The position numbers and the translations under genes are program-made. The notes under the pieces are model-generated. The model ran no database searches, was not told where the DNA came from, and saw nothing but the letters and a program-made list of their open reading frames with translations. A stretch of 64,000 nucleotides of DNA from Prostheceraeus crozeri (taxonomy: Eukaryota > Platyhelminthes > Polycladida > Euryleptidae), in the NCBI GenBank assembly GCA_907163375.1, contig CAJQUW010008011.1, positions 1-64,000 of the forward strand, written 5' to 3'. This document shows positions 25,591 through 37,879 of this stretch, one piece after another (position 1 is the stretch's first letter; each line of letters begins with the position of its first letter).

Positions 25591-28538
25591 TCAGATGTTG
25601 AAGTTGTACATAACTCGATGAAATCTCATTCGAAATAGACCTTGACTGTCTGATGTGTGTCTCAAGTAATTTCAAACGATGTCTAGATAATCTCTGAGCT
25701 GAATGCTTTGCTGGGATAGAGTGTTTTCAGAAATTCAGCTATTTGTCGTCTTGAGTGTGTTGATTTCCGGCTCTCACACGTTTCAGATGTTGAAGTTGTA
25801 CATAACTCGATGAAATCTCATTCGAAATAGACTTTGACTGTCTGATGTGTGTCTCAAGTAATTTCAAATGATGTCTAGATAATCTCTGAGCTAAATGCTT
25901 TGCTGGGATAGAGTGTTTTCAGAAATTCAGCTATCTGTCGTCTTGAGTGTGTTGATTTCCGGCTCTCACACGTTTCAGATGTTGAAGTTGTACATAACTC
26001 GATGAAATCTCATTCGAAATAGACTTTGACTGTCTGATGTGTGTCTCAAGTAATTTCAAATGATGTCTAGATAATCTCTGAGCTGAATGCTTTGCTGGGA
26101 TAGAGTGTTTTCAGAAATTCAGCTATCTGTCGTCTTGAGTGTGTTGATTTCCGGCTCTCACACGTTTCAGATGTTGAAGTTGTACATAACTCGATGAAAT
26201 CTCATTCGAAATAGACTTTGACTGTCTGATGTGTGTCTCAAGTAATTTCAAATGATGTCTAGATAATCTCTGAGCTGAATGCTTTGCTGGGATAGAGTGT
26301 TTTCAGAAATTCAGCTATCTGTCGTCTTGAGTGTGTTGATTTCCGGCTCTCACACGTTTCAGATGTTGAAGTTGTACATAACTCGATGAAATCTCATTCG
26401 AAATAGACTTTGACTGTCTGATGTGTGTCTCAAGTAATTTCTAGTGATGTCCAGATAATCTCTGAGCTGAATGCTTTGCTGGGATAGAGTGTTTTCAGAA
26501 ATTCAGCTATCTGTCGTCTTGAGTGTGTTGATTTCCGGCTCTCACACGTTTCAGATGTTGAAGTTGTACATAACTCGATGAAATCTCATTCGAAATAGAC
26601 TTTGACTGTCTGATGTGTGTCTCAAGTAATTTCAAATGATGTTTAGATAATCTCTGAGCTGAATGCTTTGCTGGGGTAGAGTGCTTTGAAAAATTCAGCT
26701 ATCTGTCGTCTTGAGTGTGTTGATTTCCGGCTCTCACACGTTTCAGATGTTGAAGTTGTACATAACTCGATGAAATCTCATTCGAAATAGACTTTGACTG
26801 TCTGATGTGTGTCTCAAGTAATTTCTAGTGATGTCTAGATAATCTCTGAGCTGAATGCTTTGATGGGTTAGAGTCCTTTGAAAAATTCAGCTATCTGTCG
26901 TCTTGAGTGTGTTGATTTCCGGCTCTCACACGTTTCAGATGTTGAAGTTGTACATAACTCGATGAAATCTCATTCGAAATAGACTTTGACTGTCTGATGT
27001 GTGTCTCAAGTAATTTCAAATGATGTTTGGATAATCTCTGAGCTGAATGCTTTGCTGGGATAGAGTGTTTTCAGAAATTCAGCTATCTGTCGTCTTGAGT
27101 GTGTTGATTTCCGGCTCTCACACGTTTCAGATGTTGAAGTTGTACATAACTCGATGAAATCTCATTCGAAATAGACTTTGACTGTCTGATGTGTGTCTCA
27201 AGTAATTTCAAATGATGTCTAGATAATCTCTGAGCTGAATGCTTTGCTGGGATAGAGTGTTTTCAGAAATTCAGCTATCTGTCGTCTTGAGTGTGTTGAT
27301 TTCCGGCTCTCACACGTTTCAGATGTTGAAGTTGTACATAACTCGATGAAATCTCATTCGAAATAGACTTTGACTGTCTGATGTGTGTCTCAAGTAATTT
27401 CTAGTGATGTCTAGATAATCTCTGAGCTGAATGCTTTGCTGGGGTAGAGTGCTTTGAAAAATGCAGCTATCTGTCGTCTTGAGTGTGTTGATTTCCGGCT
27501 CTCACACGTTTCAGATGTTGAAGTTGTACATAACTCGATGAAATCTCATTCGAAATAGACTTTGACTGTCTGATGTGTGTCTCAAGTAATTTCTAGTGAT
27601 GTCTAGATAATCTCTGAGCTGAATGCTTTGCTGGGATAGAGTGTTTTCAGAAATTCAGCTATCTGTCGTCTTGAGTGTGTTGATTTCCGACTCTCACACG
27701 TTTCAGATGTTGAAGTTTGTACATAACTCGATGAAATCTCATTCGAAATAGACTTTGACTGTCTGATGTGTGTCTCAAGTAATTTCAAATGATGTTTAGA
27801 TAATCTCTGAGCTGAATGCTTTGCTGGGGTAGAGTGCTTTGAAAAATGCAGCTATTTGTCGTCTTGAGTGTGTTGATTTCCGGCTCTCACACGTTTCAGA
27901 TGTTGAAGTTGTACATAACTCGATGAAATCTCATTCGAAATAGACTTTGACTGTCTGATGTGTGTCTCAAGTAATTTCAAATGATGTTTGGATAATCTCT
28001 GAGCTGAATGCTTTGCTGGGATAGAGTGTTTTCAGAAATTCAGCTATCTGTCGTCTTGAGTGTGTTGATTTCCGGCTCTCACACGTTTCAGATGTTGAAG
28101 TTGTACATAACTCGATGAAATCTCATTCGAAATAGACTTTGACTGTCTGATGTGTGTCTCAAGTAATTTCAAATGATGTCTAGATAATCTCTGAGCTGAA
28201 TGCTTTGCTGGGATAGAGTGTTTTCAGAAATTCAGCTATCTGTCGTCTTGAGTGTGTTGATTTCCGGCTCTCACACGTTTCAGATGTTGAAGTTGTACAT
28301 AACTCGATGAAATCTCATTCGAAATAGACTTTGACTGTCTGATGTGTGTCTCAAGTAATTTCAAATGATGTTTGGATAATCTCTGAGCTGAATGCTTTGC
28401 TGGGATAGAGTGTTTTCAGAAATTCAGCTATCTGTCGTCTTGAGTGTGTTGATTTCCGGCTCTCACACGTTTCAGATGTTGAAGTTGTACATAACTCGAT
28501 GAAATCTCATTCGAAATGGACTTTGACTGTCTGATGTG
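25591..28538. repeat. 192-bp satellite array, left part (~15 copies)
   Basis: Tandem copies with a period of 192 bp (TCAGATGTTGAAG at 25591, 25783, 25975, 26167 ...). Copies are highly alike and differ mainly in a few linked variants: AATGATGTCTAG, TAGTGATGTCTAG, AATGATGTTTGG, and GTGTTTTCAGAAATTC versus GTGCTTTGAAAAATGC or TTC. Variant types are mixed along the array. The array is cut at 28538 by the hAT insertion and resumes in register at 33898. No coding signal. Confidence 0.97.
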
Positions 28539-28705
28539 CAGTGGTGGGCGTTCCGATAAATGAAGCGATAAAGCGATAAAGCGATAATATCGGACTGGCC
28601 GAAAATTTATCGCTTATCGTTTATCGCAAAGAATCGCAAAATTTATCGTTTATCGTTATCGCTTTAAATTTTCCTGCGATAACGATAAAGCGATAATTTT
28701 TTTAA
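28539..28705 (+). repeat. Left hAT end: TIR plus subterminal GCGATAA repeats
   Basis: CAGTGGTGGGC is followed by repeated GCGATAA in direct orientation (about 28565-28590, again near 28676-28695) and by many inverted TTATCG copies between, so this end can fold on itself. In hAT elements such subterminal motifs are binding sites for the transposase; that role here is inference. Confidence 0.85.
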
Positions 28706-31160
28706 AAAACAAAAATTTCTTTGGCTCATTAGACAAACATTCTACGATTTGAATTAACTGCTCGAATGTGACTCTTAAAAGCGTCAATTGGAATTGCATC
28801 GGGTATTACTAAGCTCTATTAAGGGGATCACACCTTGACACCACACAGTGCTTGATAGTTCACAACTCTTGCATGTAGAATATCAATGAGCGATCCCGTT
28901 CCGATTCCTCGTTGAGGTCATCTACGATTTAAAGCGTTAGATGAAGGTAAGTTGAACAGCGAGTTGGTACATTTCTACTGAATTAGTACTCGTTAATAAA
29001 AGCATGAGATTGTTTCATTTTCACTCATCGCAGTATGTGCCTCGACTTCTGATCCAGCGTGTGTGCGCGTGCATTCACACAAAGCCTTTCGCATCGATTA
29101 GCTTCGAAATAGTCGTCATCCATGGACAGCAAGACGTCGACCTCACTGAGGTAAGTTGTCGAATAAGATGTAAAGAGGATTGGCCCCTGACAGCCGTATT
29201 TGAACGTTTCAATGAGAATCATTTTTTCTTCGCGTCTAGATGGCAGTCGGTGTCAGTCGGTATTGCTCATCAAGTGATAAAGTGCATTTGTCTTCTACCA
29301 TCGAACGTTCAATCAGCTCATCATGCAACGTTTTTATAATCTATTAATCATACTATGTATGCGCATATTCATGAGAAACTACCAACATTCATTTAACAGT
29401 GTTTTCCAAAATCGTACCTTTTTAGACTGCAAGCAGTCGAGTAGTGTTTTTAAATCCTCATCGTCTATAAGAGTAGAAAAATACGTCGTATATGCATAAA
29501 AAAGGAAAATATAGTTCCTATATTTACCTTTTGTGTAGGCCAGGCCCATACTCTGTGGTAAACAACTAGGACAACTAGTCGCACAATTTTTTAAATCTCT
29601 TGTTAATGATTATCAATTTGGATTGACCAATGACCATTCTCATTTCCAATGAGATGATTGTTTTATTTTAGCAATTCTGATTGACCATTCTCATTTCTAA
29701 TGAGATGAACGCCGGGGAATTGGTCTCCCTGATATGGGAACGAACCCCTGCTCAAATTTGGGAGGATTCAAAGATGGTTAACACGGAGGCTGAGGGCGCC
29801 AAATGAGTATCTCGCATCCGGGCGCAAGAAACTCACGCTACGCCACTGTAGCTCAGTCAATGTCAGTCACATCATAAGGCTAGCGCAGGCTGAACAATAT
29901 AAAGCGACGATGACATACTTGTAGATAACTATCTTTCATAGTTTCTAGAGTAGACTGATATTGTAGCCTACATTGTACGTAGGCATTGCACGTACATATG
30001 CCTACATGTAGATCACTTGGCACTTGGCCTACCCTACGTTTATAGACATTTATTTCCAGCCGTGTAGATATACGTAGGTATCGTAAGTTTATACAACATT
30101 ATGATTTCCTTAACTTTCGAATTGCGGTGCCGTGGACATATTAATTCCCTTCAGTATTTTAGCAACTGTAATGAGCACTACATTAATTTTTTTCAATTTT
30201 TTAGCAACTTTAATAAACACTACACGCTCTATTATGCTGCAGTATACCGCATTAGCTTGTCGATAAATCGACGTACCCACTGGATGGGGTTGATGGAATA
30301 GCCCAATTGATATCTATTGTTTACGTTGCAAATACATTAATTATTAAATTTTTATTTCATCTTACGCATGTACTTTAAAATTATGTGCAATGTAGGCATA
30401 CCGTAGCATAGTTAGGGTGCAATTTAATAATTACCGGTAGGGCTAATTGGTATTTGTAAGAGCGACGCCGCTAGAACTTCATCAGCCAAGGACGCAGAAC
30501 AAGAAGAACATTGAATTGTTGTTTAGTCTATTGATATGATTATTGATTAGGCTGGCAAAATTATCGAAGCTATATAGGTCTTATCCAGTAGCTAGCTAGG
30601 TACAATGATGAGTGTATTGTCCCTCGATGATCATACGTTACGAGTGAGGTCCCACAGATAGCTACATTATAATTTTGGACTTTGCTTGTCAGGCTTGGAC
30701 ATGAGTTGGGAGTTGCAAATTGCTACATGCTATTTACGTCTAAGAGACAAGTGCAATCCGATCGTCATCCTTTACCATGGTGGTATACTGAGACTATGGG
30801 CCACACTAAGTAGGCTACATGTAAATACTTATTTATAGATTGCGTTTTTTGAGCGCGCACTTTTCAAAAGCTGATAAAGTCGACGATCATCATTTTTTTC
30901 ATTGTCTGCCAACATGTTTACCATCATCCTGCAGAGTCTAGTAAAATACATACACATACATGTGCTTATAAAGACGCTGTATCAATGAAACTACATGTAT
31001 ATATGCGTTATATTTAGCTGTCTTGTAAATTTCGGGATCGCAAGAATTTTAAGGTTATATCATTGCAGCTACATCTGCTGTATACAAGCATGTGTATTAT
31101 TTATTTTGTCATAGCCGAGGATATATCAAAATAAAATCACTGATTTTTTTGTTTCAGTTT
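28706..31160. other. Interior of the hAT element, no gene recognised
   Basis: About 2.45 kb between the left end and the first transposase exon. An autonomous hAT would carry the BED finger and the first catalytic part here or in upstream exons, but I see neither. There is a 51-bp-spaced direct repeat (GACCATTCTCATTT at 29632 and 29683). GCTACGCCACTG at 29837-29848 resembles a reversed hAT-like end but has no partner. Confidence 0.5.
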
Positions 31161-31181
31161 CAGCGTCAATAGGACTGCAAT

Positions 31182-33266
31182 ATGTCACGCAAGAGGACTA
31201 CATGTATGGAGGACTTCTTCCGTGTTGAGAACAGGAGTAGTGGTGTGACTCAAGAGAAGAAGCGGAACATTTCAGAAAGTTTGGGATCTGCAGACGTTCC
31301 CCCCGTCTCCCACTCGAATTCCCTCATGTCCCTGGGTAGTGAGTTAGAGGCCGACAGCCGCTCAGGTAGTCAAGCCATTGACTCGACCAGCCACACCTTG
31401 TGATTGCGCCTGGATGTGGTATTTCCAGCCCCCTCATCCATTTCTTAAACAATATTCACTTTACCAACAGATGGAACTCTCTGTATGACGCGTGCAGCGT
31501 GCTGCTACAGTGCGTCATGAACGACGACGCTCGCCTGGAGGCCGTCAATGAAGTTCTACGGAACGAGGGGGGCGCCAACCGGAGCAGGAAGTCCTTTAGC
31601 GGCTTCGACGACCAGGACAGACAGGTAAAGTACCAAAGTAGTCTGATGCAGATTTCATTTTAGCTGAGATGAGCCTACATGTAGATAATAATGTTTTTGT
31701 TTTTGCTTTTAGTTTACAAGTTTTAGTGCCTGCTATGCTATCAATTTAATGAGTTTTTTACGTTATCACCAGGTGCTGCATGAGTTCTGTCTGGACCGGC
31801 TACAGGCGGAGCAGAACGCTTACCTTGGTGCACTGCTTCCCAACCTCACTCTCATGAAAGTGGCGCTGGAGCGCATGGAGGAATCGCAAAGGGACCAGAC
31901 CCTCATCTACGCACAGCCCTTGGTGCGCGCCCTCCTCCGACAAGAGGGCAACAAAGGAGGATTTGACAACAGGTAGGCCTACAAATTCAACAACTTCACC
32001 TATATTCTGTAACATAAAGAGGTACCGGTATTTTATTCTCTGTTTAATGTTTGCGGTGCTTACCTTTTTCTATAAGCCAGGAGTCGCGCAAACTCCGGCA
32101 TAAATGGCCTATTCAGTGTTCCAGTTCGGCCTTGTTAGGTGCTAGCCTGTCAGGCCTAGCTAGTGCTAATAATGTCAGCTTTAAATGTACACATGCATAT
32201 TTCTTGTGCTGTGTAGTTTTGTTCCCTTTCTTTACTATACAGGTGCTCGCAAATTTAGGAGCCAAATTTATCATCAATGGACGTTGACTCTGTCTCAAAG
32301 AAGTATTATGCTTCCGATTGATTTGTTTAGATGGTTAGTAAATCAATATTTTCCTCACAGGAGCCAGGAGCATTGTAGCCTACTCCCTGTTTTCTCTGTC
32401 CTAGTGTGCCTTCTTGATCCCTGGCCCTGACACGGCCTATATGGTGGCCTAAATTGCCTGCCGATCCCTGGTATAGGCAATAAGTACATGCACATGTCCC
32501 GCTACGTGTTTAAGCTAATTACTTTGCTTTACAGATTCAGCTCCATGTTTAGAAACATGGATCTCCTCATGGCATCTGCCCTTCATCCAAACTACGGGAT
32601 GTCGACGTTCGGCTCCATGGCTCCGCATATGAAGGAGGAGATATCCATGAGGATCCTAAAAGAGATGACGGCGCTCGTCAGACAGGAGGAGGCGAGAGAG
32701 GGGGGAAACCAAGTTACGATGAAGGAGCATCAGGAGGTCGGCGATGACCCCTTTGCCGAGCTCTGCGAGTGTGAGGATGGAACCGAGGAAAACCGCGACA
32801 AGAACCTGCAGGAAGACCTCAAAAAGGAGCTGCAAGGGTGGAAGAGGAGCAAGGAGGTAGGCCTAACAATGTGTTTAAAGTCTTGCCATGTTCTTTCATG
32901 CACCATGAGCATACCGTGTACAAGCAAGTGATAATTCGGTGCATTGTAATGTGTAATTGCAGAATGCGTACATGTAAGATTGGAATGATGTATGTGTTTT
33001 TTTTTCAGGCAACTGTGAGGAAGTCGCACTTCCCTGCGAAGCATAGGGCCCACTGGATAACATTTTTCATAAAGTACAATACTGGGATCCCTAGCTCTGC
33101 AGGAGTAGAGCGTCTCTTCAGCGTGGCTGGAGACGTACTGAGGCCGAAGAGGGATTGTCTCAGTGATGACAATTTTGAACACCTCGTGTTTCTGAAGGGA
33201 AACCTCCACCTCAGCAAGAGGCTGCAGCCAGGAGGGGCCGATGAGGATGATGATGATGATGTGTAG
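31182..33266 (+). pseudogene. hAT transposase, C-terminal half, spliced exons
   Basis: A first 73-codon frame starts at ATG 31182 (MSRKRTTCMEDFFRV), just after a splice-acceptor-like TTTTTTTGTTTCAG. The recognisable transposase begins with RWNSLYD near 31469, matching the hAT TRWNSTY block. It continues through three clean GT-AG introns: 31625-31772 (phase 0), 31973-32534 (phase 2) and 32857-33008 (phase 0). Exons are therefore ...31624, 31773-31972, 32535-32856 and 33009-33266. Later exons carry ASALHPNYG (like the family's DPRFK region) and the dimerization domain SSAGVERLFSVAGDVLRPK at 33093-33149, then an acidic tail and stop TAG. AATAAA follows at 33373. How 31182-31403 joins the RWNS exon is unclear, because the frames differ and no donor of matching phase was found. 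The BED finger and the first catalytic aspartate region are absent. Confidence 0.85.
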
Positions 33267-33372
33267 TATTTGTATGATTCCTCTCTGCTCTGATTGTACT
33301 TTGTGGTGCGGTGAAGTTTGTCGTGGTACCCGATACATGTAGCTTGTTGTTTTTTATGGTTTTTATGTTAAC

Positions 33373-33378
33373 AATAAA
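33373..33378 (+). terminator. Polyadenylation signal of the hAT transposase
   Basis: AATAAA lies 107 bp after the transposase stop codon, a normal position for a 3' end signal. It is the only such hexamer I noticed just downstream of the stop. Confidence 0.6.
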
Positions 33379-33749
33379 GTTCTCAATTCGTGTCTTTCAT
33401 CAATGCTCCTATTTATTCAATACCAGCCTATGTTGTATTTTAGGCATGTACTTGTAGGTTTCTGTACGATATTATTGAAGCCAAAGGCCCAGACCAATGA
33501 AGAGTGCATCAACATAATTAATTGTTACACATGGCCTTGTATATGCATGCAGGCACGACTTCGATTTCATGTCCTCGAGCTCTAGCACTCGATGTTGTTA
33601 GAAGACATGGAATCGAAGGAGTGCATGCTTGTGCATGGCCGTCGTGTAACAAAGCATCATGTAGAACAGCATTTATTTTAGTGAATTCAGTGTAGAGGTT
33701 TAGTAGCAAAACATGAGCCAATTATAGACGTTAGTAGAGACAATTTCAG

Positions 33750-33897
33750 GATTTATCGTTATCGGACTTTATCGTTATCGCTTATCGCTTTAACCTTTGC
33801 GTAAAATTTATCGCTTTATCGTTATCGGACTTAGCAAAAAAAATTATCGCTTTATCGTTATCGGACCCATCGGAAAATTTATCGCTGCCCACCACTG
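33750..33897 (+). repeat. Right hAT end: TIR plus subterminal TTATCGC repeats
   Basis: Repeated TTATCGTTATCGGAC and ATCGCTTTATCG blocks lead into GCCCACCACTG, the mirror of the left end. Beyond the perfect 11 bp the two ends match only through the GCGATAA-type repeats. Confidence 0.85.
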
Positions 33898-35826
33898 CTG
33901 ATGTGTGTCTCAAGTAATTTCAAACGATGTCTAGATAATCTCTGAGCTGAATGCTTTGCTGGGATAGAGTGTTTTCAGAAATTCAGCTATTTGTCGTCTT
34001 GAGTGTGTTGATTTCCGGCTCTCACACGTTTCAGATGTTGAAGTTGTACATAACTCGATGAAATCTCATTCGAAATAGACTTTGACTGTCTGATGTGTGT
34101 CTCAAGTAATTTCAAATGATGTCTAGATAATCTCTGAGCTGAATGCTTTGCTGGGATAGAGTGTTTTCAGAAATTCAGCTATCTGTCGTCTTGAGTGTGT
34201 TGATTTCCGGCTCTCACACGTTTCAGATGTTGAAGTTGTACATAACTCGATGAAATCTCATTCGAAATAGACTTTGACTGTCTGATGTGTGTCTCAAGTA
34301 ATTTCAAATGATGTCTAGATAATCTCTGAGCTGAATGCTTTGCTGGGATAGAGTGTTTTCAGAAATTCAGCTATCTGTCGTCTTGAGTGTGTTGATTTCC
34401 GGCTCTCACACGTTTCAGATGTTGAAGTTGTACATAACTCGATGAAATCTCATTCGAAATAGACTTTGACTGTCTGATGTGTGTCTCAAGTAATTTCAAA
34501 TGATGTTTGGATAATCTCTGAGCTGAATGCTTTGCTGGGATAGAGTGTTTTCAGAAATTCAGCTATCTGTCGTCTTGAGTGTGTTGATTTCCGGCTCTCA
34601 CACGTTTCAGTTGTTGAAGTTGTACATAACTCGATGAAATCTCATTCGAAATAGACTTTGACTGTCTGATGTGTGTCTCAAGTAATTTCAAATGATGTCT
34701 AGATAATCTCTGAGCTGAATGCTTTGCTGGGATAGAGTGTTTTCAGAAATTCAGCTATCTGTCGTCTTGAGTGTGTTGATTTCCGGCTCTCACACGTTTC
34801 AGATGTTGAAGTTGTACATAACTCGATGAAATCTCATTCGAAATAGACTTTGACTGTCTGATGTGTGTCTCAAGTAATTTCAAATGATGTTTGGATAATC
34901 TCTGAGCTGAATGCTTTGCTGGGATAGAGTGTTTTCAGAAATTCAGCTATCTGTCGTCTTGAGTGTGTTGATTTCCGGCTCTCACACGTTTCAGTTGTTG
35001 AAGTTGTACATAACTCGATGAAATCTCATTCGAAATAGACTTTGACTGTCTGATGTGTGTCTCAAGTAATTTCTAGTGATGTCTAGATAATCTCTGAGCT
35101 GAATGCTTTGCTGGGATAGAGTGTTTTCAGAAATTCAGCTATCTGTCGTCTTGAGTGTGTTGATTTCCGGCTCTCACACGTTTCAGATGTTGAAGTTGTA
35201 CATAACTCGATGAAATCTCATTCGAAATAGACTTTGACTGTCTGATGTGTGTCTCAAGTAATTTCAAATGATGTCTAGATAATCTCTGAGCTGAATGCTT
35301 TGCTGGGATAGAGTGTTTTCAGAAATTCAGCTATCTGTCGTCTTGAGTGTGTTGATTTCCGGCTCTCACACGTTTCAGATGTTGAAGTTGTACATAACTC
35401 GATGAAATCTCATTCGAAATAGACTTTGACTGTCTGATGTGTGTCTCAAGTAATTTCTAGTGATGTCCAGATAATCTCTGAGCTGAATGCTTTGCTGGGA
35501 TAGAGTGTTTTCAGAAATTCAGCTATCTGTCGTCTTGAGTGTGTTGATTTCCGGCTCTCACACGTTTCAGATGTTGAAGTTGTACATAACTCGATGAAAT
35601 CTCATTCGAAATAGACTTTGACTGTCTGATGTGTGTCTCAAGTAATTTCAAATGATGTCTAGATAATCTCTGAGCTGAATGCTTTGCTGGGATAGAGTGT
35701 TTTCAGAAATTCAGCTATCTGTCGTCTTGAGTGTGTTGATTTCCGACTCTCACACGTTTCAGATGTTGAAGTTGTACATAACTCGATGAAATCTCATTCG
35801 AAATAGACTTTGGCTGTCTCAAGTAT
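33898..35826. repeat. 192-bp satellite array, right part (~10 copies)
   Basis: Continuation of the array interrupted by the hAT element, same period and same variant classes. The first unit after the insertion carries AAACGATGTCTAG and CTATTTGTCG, a combination also seen in the leftmost unit (25668 onward). Confidence 0.97.
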
Positions 35827-35990
35827 TGTCAAATGATGTCCAGAATATCCCTGGGCCGAATATTATGTTGATGTGGCATAGTGAATGAATTCCAGTAGCT
35901 TCTCCTCTTTTTGCTGGTGCTGTTTTCCCGGTTTTGCGTTTTTGTTTTTTGCTGAAGTTGTCTACAGCTCGATGAAATCATTTCAGGTAC
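35813..35990. repeat. Degenerate last copy of the 192-bp satellite
   Basis: After the last good unit, one copy continues with many changes: GGCTGTCTCAAGTATTGTC, AAATGATGTCCAG, then GCTGAAGTTGTCTACAGC and TCGATGAAATCATTTCAG, matching the order of blocks in the normal unit. The array therefore decays to the right. Confidence 0.75.
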
Positions 35991-36702
35991 ATGCTTGTGT
36001 TTATTTGCCTCAATGTCTCGGATTCGTTGATCAGAGCTGAGTCGACTGCCTGCTTTTCTCCTGGATTGACCTTATTTCCATTTGAATTTGATTTTATGCT
36101 GAAATGCTCCATAATAATTGAAATCAGCTTGTGCGTCCAGGAAATCCACACCTTACTCTATGATCTGATATGAGAGTCGATTTAATTATTAGTGATGTCG
36201 ATTTCCTGTTTTTCATCCGATCATGATAGGAATTTCAAATAGCTCTCTTTTGAATTCTACAGTTCCGACTGAGCTCATGGTTGCTGACATTAATCAAATA
36301 ATTATTGTCAACGTTATGAACGTCCGTATTAATATTTTTAGAGCATTTTTTGTGGTTGTAGATTTCCGGTGGGTTAAAGTCGACTTCCTGTTTCTACAAT
36401 TATGTGTGAGGGTGAAGAATGTTCTCAAACAAACTAGTATCTCATTTTTGTCTCTGATGTGACCGTTGGTGCGTATATGTGATCGAGGCTATGAAGGTTT
36501 GCCTTCTCTACAAGTCACCGAGTGAAAAGACAATCCTTTTTTCACTATCACGGTTCATTTCCTCAACTATTACAAGCTTTGCATGCAGCTAGCATGTCTC
36601 TATACACTTTTGTTTGACGGAGAAAGTTGACATCAAGACAGTGACATCTATGCACGAGGATAAATAATTTGTTTGTATTATATGTCGGGTCTAGTTATAG
36701 TC

Positions 36703-36752
36703 CGGAGTCCTATCATTAGATGACTCCGACTCCAGCAATAATGATGGGACTC
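36703..36752. repeat. Second GGAGTCCTATCA motif cluster
   Basis: CGGAGTCCTATCATTAGATGAC is followed by TCCGACTCCAGC and ATGATGGGACTCCGGATCC. It shares GGAGTCCTATCA and GACTCCGACTCC with the hairpin at 20990-21045 but is less regular. Confidence 0.6.
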
Positions 36753-37879
36753 CGGATCCCTGCTTCAAATTCGATAAACTATGGACATGGTCACTATATC
36801 CGCATGTGACAGCGCAGCTCATTCGAGGAAGACAAGCGCTCACACGCACGAAGAAAATAACGATGGAAATGCATAAATTTGATCGCTGAAGCAGCGACAA
36901 TCAAATCAGACACTTCAGGCCTATTTGGCTGAGGTCTCTCATTCTATTTAGATTGATTGCTCAAGGCAAACGAAAACTGCCCCGTCATCGTAATTACATG
37001 CAGATTAAAGATCTGACTTCCATTTAGGCCCACGATTGATACTTTCCGCGAAATGTGAGTCTATGAAAAGTGCCCATAGCCCCCTCCTGGGGTAATGGAC
37101 AAGGTGCACTTTATCATGCATCATTCCAGATGAATGCCCAGAATCTATGAAAGATTTATAGACAGACATAACTGGAACCATGAATCAAATGCAAAAGTAT
37201 TTGAGAATTTGATGGACATGGAGAGAATGATTCAAACAAAAACACCAAAACATGCAATTTCTCAGATTTCTCTTATTTTTATCAAATTTAGTTTCGAAAG
37301 TCAAATAGCAAACTAAATGGCACAAATTCTTCGCTTTAAGTTCTCACCACGAACACACAATTGCTTCTGAGATTGGCATCAGTTTAGTTCATCCTTATAG
37401 CGCTCGAAACGTGGCAGCTTTCGATCGTTTTCTATGCTAACAATTGATTTATTCAGCTTCAAGAATGAGTGTACCATGTGTTGTTTGCAAACTTGTACAT
37501 GTATGTAATCGGTAGCGGTTGACAATCACTGATTATTGAATTTTGCAACAAATGTCGTAAGAATTGGACGCATGAGTAATGTGGTACGAACGAAAAGGCA
37601 AGGCGCTTCAATACGTTCGTTATTTAGCGTTGTGTGCAAAATCGAGCAAAATGATGATATCATGACTCTTCAGAATATGCAAAAGAAACCCTTGTTTCCT
37701 AGCAGCTGTAGGCCTATATCCTGCAATCTTGTGGGGATTCCTGAAAGTTCAATATTATTGAGCGATTTTATGAAATGATTCTTGACGATATACGAGTAGA
37801 CAGTATGACGGTCACCAAATTGTATATTGCACATTTTTTGTCATGTTAGCTTTTCAAATTCAATTTCCAATATGCAGTC

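Larger units (their letters stand above)
28539..33897 (+). mobile_element. hAT-superfamily DNA transposon inserted in the satellite
   Basis: 5359 bp with perfect 11-bp terminal inverted repeats CAGTGGTGGGC ... GCCCACCACTG, flanked by the 8-bp duplication CTGATGTG (28531-28538 and 33898-33905). Removing the element and one target copy restores a normal 192-bp satellite unit. Both ends carry dense subterminal GCGATAA / TTATCGC repeats. Inside are transposase exons ending in a hAT C-terminal dimerization domain. The 8-bp target copy, the CAGTG end and the dimerization domain together are diagnostic of hAT. The N-terminal half of the transposase was not found, so the copy is probably non-autonomous. 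Confidence 0.97.

Noticed and set aside
25591-28538. The 192-bp array as a CRISPR-like repeat array
   Set aside because: The units are contiguous satellite copies with no distinct spacers, and the context is eukaryotic.
29837-29848. GCTACGCCACTG as a reversed hAT-like terminus nested in the larger hAT
   Set aside because: The expected partner end CAGTGGCGTAGC and an 8-bp duplication are not visible.
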